Made by a program: the position numbers and the translations under genes. This document shows, one piece after another, positions 52,991 through 60,000 of a stretch of DNA of 60,000 bases (position 1 is its first letter; the number at the start of each line of letters is the position of its first letter). Origin of the DNA: Symsagittifera roscoffensis. Taxonomy: Eukaryota > Xenacoelomorpha > Acoela > Convolutidae. The notes under the pieces are model-generated. The model saw nothing but the letters and a program-made list of their open reading frames with translations. It made no database searches and was not told the DNA's origin. The DNA lies in assembly GCF_963678635.1 (NCBI RefSeq), contig NC_087067.1, positions 53,748,233-53,808,232 of the forward strand, in the 5' to 3' direction.

Positions 52991-54944
52991 ACATTCATCT
53001 CAATTAGCTGGAACTATTCAATAAGTTTGGAGAAATTTGGTGACAATAGTGATGAAACATTGGAACGCTTAATCCATCATTGCAGTTTTTCTTGCGGGAG
53101 CAGACCGAAGTCTCCGGAAAATTGGAGAATTCTTCTTTGGCTTCAAAACAATTATTAATTTAAAGTTCAGCTGTGCTGTTAATTAAAAGCAATGATTACT
53201 GGTTAAAGACTCGCTGTAAAAAGCCTGTTTGAGAGGTTGAATTTCTTTTAGTAACTTAATTTACCCCTCTTGATACCTTCCTGAAGTAAGGAGGAGAATC
53301 TTCTCAATCTCGTTACTTTTTAATGGCCTTTAACTTTATTTTTTGACGAAAACACAGTTCATGTTTTTGTGATGAGAGTCTGTCACTCCGCACCTATTTT
53401 TGGGATACAGCTGTAAAAAAGAAACCTGTATGGAGTGTGAACTTCACTATCCTTCTTGCGTGAACTTTAGTGACTTGAAATGTGGCACATGTGTCTTCAG
53501 GGAACCAAAATATGGATTCCAAGGTACGTGTAGTGGGTTCGCAATATCCTTGATCATTTTCAGTAGGCAAGCGAATTCCTTTGTATAGTATAAGGTCGTC
53601 TTTTAAATTTCGAGTTAATTGTACTTCTTCTAGACTGATTTTCTAGTAGAAAAACACTATCTCTTGGTATCCTGAGTTTTTTTTTGCCAGCTTTACAATT
53701 TCATAGGATGATTATTCCAATGTGAGGTGTCCAGTTTTGATCGTGTATATCAAAGGTTAAACGTTCATTCCCTGTGCTCCATGATAGGGGAATTTATCAT
53801 TTAGTTGAATATGACATTGATGTTGTTCAAGTTATGCTTAATTGGCAGGTTCTGGAAAACTGGAAATATTCAGAATTTTAGAATTTTAAAAGTGACTAAT
53901 TTTAGAATTTTAGACGTTTTAGTTCATTTTAACAATCTTCTGGATCGAGATGTAATAATCTTTTAAAATTGCTCTGGAAAAAAATATGAGATCAAGTCTG
54001 TTTTGGTTTCCGTTCGAAACTTGTGAGCAATGTATTTTTTCTCAGGGAATTTTCCTGTAAATTTATAACCTGTAAGAGTTGTTGCTCGGGAGTAAGTTGT
54101 GGCGGTTTTAGCTGTTGATTTCATATCTTGTGGTTCAAATTCTTTGTATCGTATTATGAGAAAGATCTAGGGAGTTGGTGTTGGGGATGAAAGTGTATTA
54201 AATTGAACTCCTGGTGGTGCAAGATTTCTTTATTGCTTTTTTGTGAAGTGTTTTTTGTCAGTGGTCTTCATAATCATAATTTGTAACGAGGAGATACTGT
54301 GGTCCTGTTCAGCGGGAAGAATTTTTATGAGTAATTTGTTCAAGGTGTACTAAAGAAGAAAAGGATTTGATTCATAAAATAATTAAAAGATACATATGTA
54401 CAATAGTACTCAAAAAAGGTTATGAAAACTGATAACAATCCTTGTCTTGTTGGTGTATCTATCGTATCTGTATGTATCTGTATAGTTCTGTTATGATAAA
54501 TCGAGGGGGTAAAGGTTTAGTGGTGATTTCTGGTGGTGGTAGTGGTAAGGGGTGATGTACTAAGTTTTTAGTTTTACTATGATTTCAAGTCTAAGAGTTA
54601 AATGTTGCTGTGATGGTATTTGAGTATTATATTCTTGAATGTTTTTGTAAAAATCATGTCTCTTTTGTAGTGTGTTTAGTACCCAATTATGGAGGCAACT
54701 ACTTTAGAGGTGTTGTCTAAAATGAAGGGGGTTCTACAGATGAGTTCCAGTCTAAACGTAAAGAACTACTTGTGCTTTGTAATTCACGGTATCTGTCGTT
54801 TAGTTGACTTGTAAAGTGGGCTGGGAATGTAATTGAAGGCGTTTGAAAAGTGATTCAAGAGGTTGATGGAAGGTATAGTGTTTCTGGTAATGACGAGGTG
54901 GTATCTGAAAAAAAATTTTTATGTTAGTCACAAGATTACGTTCA

Positions 54945-55320
54945 TCAAAAGAAAATGTTTGGTTCATCCAATGAGGGAGTTTTTGTGATAAAGTGGGAGG
55001 GGGAATAAAAGGATTTTACCGAATATGTTCGGCAGTAGGTGTTGAACCTAAATAATCTGAAGAGGGGTATTCGACAATTGATATACGAGTGAATGATTAG
55101 GGTTGATTTGTTTGACCTGATGTAAGTGTTGTTTGGGGCTCTTGGGGTGGGTTGGTAAGTGGGGAATCTTTGATGGGATTTGGAGTTGCAATTTTGAAAC
55201 GGAGTATTGTTTTTGATAATATTCTTTAGCAAAAATAATGATACAAACAATTGCCAGTGCGAAAACAATCATTGCTTTCTTTATCCATGAATAATGTGTC
55301 AAAATTATGGAAGCCATCAA
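54945..55320 (-). pseudogene. Decayed Pro-rich coding fragment with hydrophobic segment
   Basis: Two overlapping frames, 55320-55048 and 55268-54945. The first contains KKAMIVFALAIVCIIIFAKEYY, a possible single membrane-spanning segment followed by Lys/Gln/Pro/His-rich text. The corresponding stretch in other units has a stop within the hydrophobic segment. It could be a signal anchor of the former unit protein, or chance in AT-rich DNA. Confidence 0.3.
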
Positions 55321-55734
55321 GGTGAGAAAATTGTGAAAACAATGAAAACGTCTTTTCTGTTTACTAAATTTCGTAGCATGTAGTAAACTTGTTCAATATC
55401 GTTTATGAATAAGTGGTCCATGGTTTTGGAGTGGAAAACCTAGCTTTGTATGATTAAAACGAAAAAATAAATAAATTGAGTACTGAAAACTAGAAAGTTA
55501 AAGATCATGATTTCTAAAAGGTCGAAAAATTGTAGAAAATTAAAAGACGGTTTAAAATTGCTGTTTGAATATTTTGTTGTACGGATTTGAAAAAAAAATC
55601 ATTGCAAATTGATTTGCTTTGTCAACTTATTTTTTATTTTTTCAAAAAATTATCAAAAGGGGGTTGAATTACTTATTGATTTTTGACAAGAGGGTTTGGT
55701 ATAGAGAGTTTTTGGTGAAGGAAAAACTGGGTGT

Positions 55735-55962
55735 TTAGATATTAACTTCATGGTTCTTCTCTTTATGTTTGAGATGATTCGGGAGTTTGGGAGGTGACAT
55801 GTATTTAGGTTGAGTGATCGAGTTATAATTTTTCTTTAGTTTAAGTTTATGTTTTTTTGGTAATGTTCGGGGTATAAAATGAGTTAAAATTGTTGATTTT
55901 TGTGTTGATTGATAGAAGAGTGTTGTAACTTCCATATGGTATTTATTTAGGTTTTCAAACAT
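55735..55962 (-). pseudogene. Small unit ORF, C-terminal part of another copy
   Basis: Open from MFENLNKYHMEVTTLFY to the Lys/Asn-rich end. The upstream part of the frame carries a stop near 56037 (TAA replacing a Tyr codon). One of four recognisable copies. Confidence 0.3.
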
Positions 55963-56220
55963 GAGGGTAATGCTTACTGTTGACCGGGAGGTCTTTATGT
56001 TGAAGTTATAGACCCAGTTCAGCTTGGAGTTGATTTATGAATAAAAGCGTTGGTGTTTGAATAAAAAGTGAGATGATTTCAAATGGTTTGATTGCCTGAT
56101 TTTGAAGTAGTTATTCTTAAGAGATTAAAAATGGATATACCTACTGAGAGGTTTCGTTAAAAGAATACAAAAACTAGGTTTTCGAGAAAAAAAATCTCAT
56201 CATTAAATAAAAAGAAGGTT

Positions 56221-56628
56221 TGAGTTATGACTGGGGCGTAACTCATAGAGTAATTTCGGATAGGGTACACCGTCTGCTCGTCACGCTATCTTATTTTCGG
56301 CCGGATAGATTCGTGCAACTTCTTAGTCTAATACCGATCCTAATCTTACTCTTATACTATCTAGTCTCAGGTTGTTTAACTAGTCTCTGCTAGGCTCAAT
56401 AGATCTAGGGTATACTGGTTTATTGCGGCTGCTGAAGTGCTCGGGAGAGTCCAACTAATTTCTAAGTTAAATTCAAATCTCTCTGGTGCTGAAATTACAA
56501 GTAACTTCAGCACTTACAAATAAGTGGGTTGTTAGTTAGATGGATCATGATTGGTTAATATTAAATACTTTACATTGGTAAAACATTTAATTTATCCAAT
56601 CATAAAATATAGTTTAGATCAGGTTCCA
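56221..56628 (-). repeat. 3' LTR of a younger 410-bp-LTR-family element
   Basis: Plus-strand reading TGAGTTATGAC...AGGTTCCA; in the element's own direction it begins TGGAACCTG and ends CATAACTCA. Reverse complement of the solo LTR 7485-7894 with a small number of differences. The inverted repeat is kept with one mismatch (56486-56498 with 56501-56513). The inner side is preceded, in element direction, by GGATGGGTGG, a modest polypurine-like run. The 5' half of the element lies beyond the window. Confidence 0.8.
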
Positions 56629-58190
56629 CCCATCCGGGTTTTACAGTGTTTTTTTAGAACAGTTCTTCTGTAGTTCAAGGATGGATGATGGACGTTGGTA
56701 TTTGGCGAACATCACAATTTTCTTTCGCTTCTCCTTGTGACAACGACTGAGTCTTTGCAACAAAACCAATTCTGATTTCAGAATGGTTGGCTATGTCAGG
56801 TTTTTCTGTTCTTCAGGGAGAACTTCCTTTGTATCTGATCTAGCTTGGGAATGGCGTGGAGATTGTGCGTGGAGGGGATGCCTGATTACTCGGATCTGTA
56901 CGTATACTTGAACATCGAGGTGGTCATTGGTCTAGTTCAATGAAGTCCTTTTCTGCGAAGTCAAGTCGTACTCTAAATCCTTTGAGTTGTGATTGTGAGT
57001 GGCATATCGATTGTAGTTGGTCATTCTCTCTCGAGTGTAGTGAGGTCGTCTTGTCTTTTGATGTTCGTCCTTGGTGTTGTATTCTGATCTATATATTGCA
57101 TCATGTGATTTTACATTTTATAAAACTTTTATTAGTTTAATATTTTTTAATCATGATTTTAGTTAGTTGTTTTCACAAAAGCTTTTTGTTTTAGTTCGGT
57201 TATTTTGAAGAGTTACTCACCCTTGAGTAGCTCTTATTAAAAATAAAGGTGTGGTCACAAAGCGTGGATGTAGCGCGGTGGGTTAGGCCGGCTATAGAGC
57301 ATGCTCAGGACGTCCTTTCCTGGTGGGTTAGGCCAGGTGTGGGAGTATGATTTCATGCGGTTTTTGTGAGGGGTCCTGTTATGTGACAACGTTTTATGTT
57401 GGGTTTGTTGTGGTTTTACTTATGTTTCTTTGGTTGTGTCCTTTTTTCAAAAATCAAATTGTTTGTGGTATGGGTTTGTCTTTCGACTTTTTTGTGTTTT
57501 ATTATTTCTTTCTAAGACTTTATAATAGTCTTCAAAAGAATAAATTATCCAGTTTTAAACTGGGTTAATCCGGTTTGGGTACCGTTGGTTTCCTTTTCTT
57601 AGTCATGCTGTTATTCTATGATTTGTGGTATTTAGTAAGCTGCGTTGGTTAGTTTTGTTTAGTATATGATTCCTCTCCAACCGGGTTAAAGGAAAGTTTG
57701 AAACTTGTTATCGTGTGTTAGAGTTATTGAGTGTGAAAACTTGAAACTGAAATTCATTATTTTAAACAATTCTTCGTGGGCGAGCTGTGCGAGTATGGAT
57801 AGAATTTCTGTGCGAGTGAATGAAAATATCAAAAGGTTAGTACTGCAATTGCATTTTATTAATTTACTGCATAGAATTTGGAAATTTACTGCTAGTAATG
57901 GGGGAATTTTAAGATACAAATTTTCATCATATGTAGATTTACTGCTTTTGGGGGAAAATTTTATAAATTAATTTACTGCATTGGTATTGAATTTATAAAT
58001 TTATATGTGTAAGAGATTAATAGAATTTTGGAAATTTGTTTGATGAAATTTGCGATTTTTATTTGTCTTTTGTGGTTTTTGTAGGTGATCGTCGGATGAA
58101 GGCTAAAAATCTAAAGAAAACATGAATAAAGAATGGTGAGTTTTTTCAATATTTTAATTAGTTAGTAATATTCATTTAATTCATACTTAC
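56629..58190. other. Non-coding 3' region of the younger LTR-family element
   Basis: No convincing gene. The block 57260-57350 is conserved with 9037-9120 in the old copy. TTTACTGC recurs at about 57863, 57889, 57939 and 57972. Short frames such as 57347-57568 (very hydrophobic, Phe/Leu/Val-rich) have no counterpart in the old copy and are probably chance. Confidence 0.5.
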
Positions 58191-58193
58191 CTG
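58183..58193 (-). promoter_or_regulatory. Conserved 5' splice-site sequence just after the 597-codon ORF
   Basis: In coding direction TAACAG|GTAAGTATG: the stop codon of the ORF is directly followed by a consensus donor. The old copy keeps CAC|GTAAGTATGAA at the matching place (9545) although its ORF is destroyed. The transcript may therefore be spliced downstream of the stop; the acceptor was not identified. Confidence 0.5.
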
Positions 58194-59987
58194 TTAGTCG
58201 TCGGGGAAAAAACCGTGGGGGAAGATGTCGTGAATTAGTTCTGAAGTTGTGAGTAGTTTAGCTAATATGCGGATGATATTTTTAGTTTGAAGTAGTGGCC
58301 AAAGCAATTGAAGTGCCTTAATGGTGGTTAGTTCTTCAGTGCCTACTGCAAACTCATAAGGTGTGTTTTGGATTAAGTTATATAATTTGTGGTTAAATGT
58401 AGTGTTATGGATGAATTCTAAAATGGGGATTTCTATAGGCTGTACAAACTCGTGCGGGATAAGGAAGGGTCGGGATTCTTCGGCGTTGAAGGTCTTGGTG
58501 ATGGGACAGAAGATGTACATTTGGGTTATGGGGTCATAATTACGAAGAATACCATGAAGGTTAGTGTCTTTAATACAATATGTGAAATTTAGGAAATATG
58601 GTGAAGTGTATTTTGAATTGATGAATTGGAAACGATGGTGTGGTTGTCTAGAGGGTGTGTGGAGGTCAAAGTGATTTTGGATGAAACGATAGTAACTGTA
58701 TGTATGTGTTTGTTTAGTTCGCAACATAATATCGTGTGAGCAGTGTAAATCTCTTTCGTGTGGTGCAAGGAAATGAAAGGTTAGTGAGAAGATTTGGAAG
58801 CGTTCTTTAAAACTTTCGTATGCTTGTGTGCTTGTTAGTGCTTCTGAAATAATGTGATCAAACTTTCGGTCAAAGATGTTTAGTGTAAATACATATGGTG
58901 TCTTGATGAAAAATTTCTCGGTGATTTGTGGATTAGCGAAGCGATCTTCATCTAAGAATTGATCTTGGTTAGCTCTTATGATGTTGTGATCGTAGTATTC
59001 TAGTGTATATTCATTAGCTCTAGGTGCAGTGTGTATTTTTAGTGATTTTTTATATCCTACGTAAGTAAATTGTCTAGCGGTGAGTGGTGTAGTTAGTCGA
59101 TATAGCATGTCTTTGTTTCGGTCTGTATCGATGGAAGTGTTGGTTAAAGGTAAGCAAAGAGGGTTAGTGAAATGATAGTATGAGGTCCAAGAGAGAGTGG
59201 GCATTAAAACGTATTCGTCTACAAAGTTGCGTGTTTCGTTAGCGTCATGAGGGGTGTTTAAGGTGTATTGTGGAAATGAGGGTAAAGTGATAGCTAAAAA
59301 TTCTCTTGTGTTAGTATGCTGGGGGTGATTGATGTATTCACGGGCTGTTCCTGGTTTTGCTGGGAAAGGATGGTTGGGGAATTTTCTTTTAAAAGTGCGG
59401 TAAGCTCTATTAGTATTGAGTGAGGATTCAGTTGATGTGGATGATGGTGCTAATGATTCAGTATAATTTGAAGAGGGTGTAGGAGGATTGGTTGAATTTG
59501 TAGTGGAGGAGATTTGGTTTATGGTCGGGGTGTTAAGGTGGTAGGGTTGTTGTTGGAGGGTAATAAAATTGTCTAGCTCTGGTGAGATTCGGGGGGTATC
59601 TGGAGATGATTGGTCAGAGTGGTATGAGGAGTAGGTTGGGGTAACTTGGGAAGCATAAGAGGGTGTAGGAGTGATGGGGTCAGGGTTATTTGACAATATG
59701 GGTTGAAAGGGAGGTTGAGAAAAATGAGAAGGGTTATGGAAATTATTGGATGGAGATGGTTCTGAGTCGGCAAATTCATCGGGGGTTTCAATATTCGGGT
59801 TATTTAGCTGTGAGATGGAGTATAAAACTGAAATTTGTGAGTTAGTGTCGGAATTCATGCCTGATGTTACATTGCTAGATGGAAAATCGGGTGGCGGAAA
59901 AGCAAAAAGTGGGATTATTGGGATTGAAGAGGTAAGGTTGGTTGGATGGGAATTTGATCGATGGAGTGATCCAAGTTGGCGGCTCAT
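58194..59987 (-). CDS. Unclassified 597-codon protein of the 410-bp-LTR element
   Basis: Intact minus-strand ORF, ATG 59987-59985 (an in-frame TAG lies two codons upstream, within TTTTTAG, itself acceptor-like) to TAA 58196-58194. Residues 1-200 are Ser/Thr/Pro/Asn-rich and probably disordered. From about 200 to 597 it looks folded and rich in Tyr, Phe and His: AREYINHPQHTNTREFLAI, DRNKDMLYRLTTPLTARQF, FVQPIEIPILEF. There is no zinc knuckle, protease, RT, DDE or membrane signature. It lies about 1.6 kb inside the 3' LTR in the same orientation; a decayed homologue occupies 9546-11060, and the array units seem to carry distant relatives. Gag-like or accessory functions are possible but unsupported. 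Confidence 0.75.
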   Translation of the reverse strand: MSRQLGSLHRSNSHPTNLTSSIPIIPLFAFPPPDFPSSNVTSGMNSDTNSQISVLYSISQLNNPNIETPDEFADSEPSPSNNFHNPSHFSQPPFQPILSNNPDPITPTPSYASQVTPTYSSYHSDQSSPDTPRISPELDNFITLQQQPYHLNTPTINQISSTTNSTNPPTPSSNYTESLAPSSTSTESSLNTNRAYRTFKRKFPNHPFPAKPGTAREYINHPQHTNTREFLAITLPSFPQYTLNTPHDANETRNFVDEYVLMPTLSWTSYYHFTNPLCLPLTNTSIDTDRNKDMLYRLTTPLTARQFTYVGYKKSLKIHTAPRANEYTLEYYDHNIIRANQDQFLDEDRFANPQITEKFFIKTPYVFTLNIFDRKFDHIISEALTSTQAYESFKERFQIFSLTFHFLAPHERDLHCSHDIMLRTKQTHTYSYYRFIQNHFDLHTPSRQPHHRFQFINSKYTSPYFLNFTYCIKDTNLHGILRNYDPITQMYIFCPITKTFNAEESRPFLIPHEFVQPIEIPILEFIHNTTFNHKLYNLIQNTPYEFAVGTEELTTIKALQLLWPLLQTKNIIRILAKLLTTSELIHDIFPHGFFPDD

Positions 59988-60000
59988 CGTGGGCTAAAAA

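Larger units (their letters stand above)
51921..53385 (+). repeat. Array unit split by the giant retrotransposon (right part)
   Basis: Continues the unit interrupted at 27477 and matches 23222-24665 of the full copy, including the small ORF region, the ATAAAAATGGATATACC segment near 52418 and the tail. It ends where the next unit head TCTGTCACTCCGCACC begins at about 53380. Confidence 0.85.
53386..56220 (+). repeat. Last array unit, internally deleted, cut by younger LTR element
   Basis: Begins with the unit head, then jumps at about 53437 from TATGGAGTG to CTATCCTTCTTGCGTG, deleting about 550 bp. It shares the deletion near 55065 with the split unit. It ends at AAGAAGGTT (56220), where the reference unit would continue GTTGAAATTC (as at 23821) and the LTR TGAGTTATG begins instead. 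Confidence 0.8.

Noticed and set aside
7485-56628. The facing 410-bp repeats as terminal inverted repeats of one 49-kb DNA transposon
   Set aside because: The left copy has its own ATAC duplication on both sides, TG...CA ends and an AATAAA, and the right copy is colinear with a separate element extending out of the window.
57265-57350. tRNA gene or tRNA-derived SINE
   Set aside because: TAGCGCGGTGG looks like an A box, but there is no GGTTCGA-type B box and no cloverleaf could be made.
57347-57568. Hydrophobic 73-codon frame as a membrane protein gene
   Set aside because: T-rich DNA gives Phe/Leu/Val runs by chance, and the matching region of the older copy has no such frame.

Overview
The window looks like AT-rich, repeat-dense nuclear DNA from an invertebrate animal. 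A nematode is plausible but not provable here. Genes carry eukaryotic splice-type signals, retrotransposons are nested in one another, and there is no operon or bacterial ribosome-site structure. I see no convincing host gene; almost everything recognisable is mobile-element DNA.

Layout. (1) 1-1910, minus strand: a decayed Ty3/gypsy element (gag, protease, start of reverse transcriptase) running off the left edge. (2) 1911-6765: AT-rich DNA without a recognisable gene. (3) 6766-7484: a decayed non-LTR (LINE) reverse transcriptase, cut by a 410-bp solo LTR (7485-7894) flanked by a 4-bp duplication ATAC. (4) 7978-11060: the 3' part of an old element whose LTR is related to that solo LTR, with a decayed copy of an unclassified protein gene on the minus strand. 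(5) 11690-27477 and 51921-56220: an array of roughly 4.2-4.6-kb repeat units, partly inverted (turn points near 15140, 18090, 18620 and 20100), carrying decayed minus-strand coding sequence that appears distantly related to the protein in (4). (6) 27478-51920: a 24,443-bp LTR retrotransposon inserted in one unit. (7) 56221-60000: the 3' end of a younger member of the 410-bp-LTR family, inserted in the last unit, with an intact 597-codon ORF (58194-59987, minus).

The giant retrotransposon is the main find. It has nearly identical LTRs (five substitutions and a 1-nt indel seen, plus an indel of about 83 nt), a primer-binding site, a 3-kb leader, and Gag, zinc knuckles, protease, reverse transcriptase, RNase H and integrase of Ty3/gypsy type. 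After pol it carries about 10 kb more: a diverged macro (ADP-ribose-binding, OARD1-like) domain and a polyprotein of nearly 3,000 codons containing one clear SGNH/GDSL hydrolase domain and a second SGNH-like domain. The polyprotein frame is broken by four in-frame stops and three frame changes.

Two short DNA motifs are repeated with conserved boxes and diverged spacers. CCGGAGGGGT occurs 16 times in the leader, the last nine at 25/16-bp spacing, which gives a 41-bp period. TTTGTCCGGGGAG occurs three times exactly 66 bp apart in pol and once after integrase, and its core recurs as the polypurine tract beside the 3' LTR. I suggest a regulatory or insulator-like array and extra plus-strand priming sites respectively; both are inferences.
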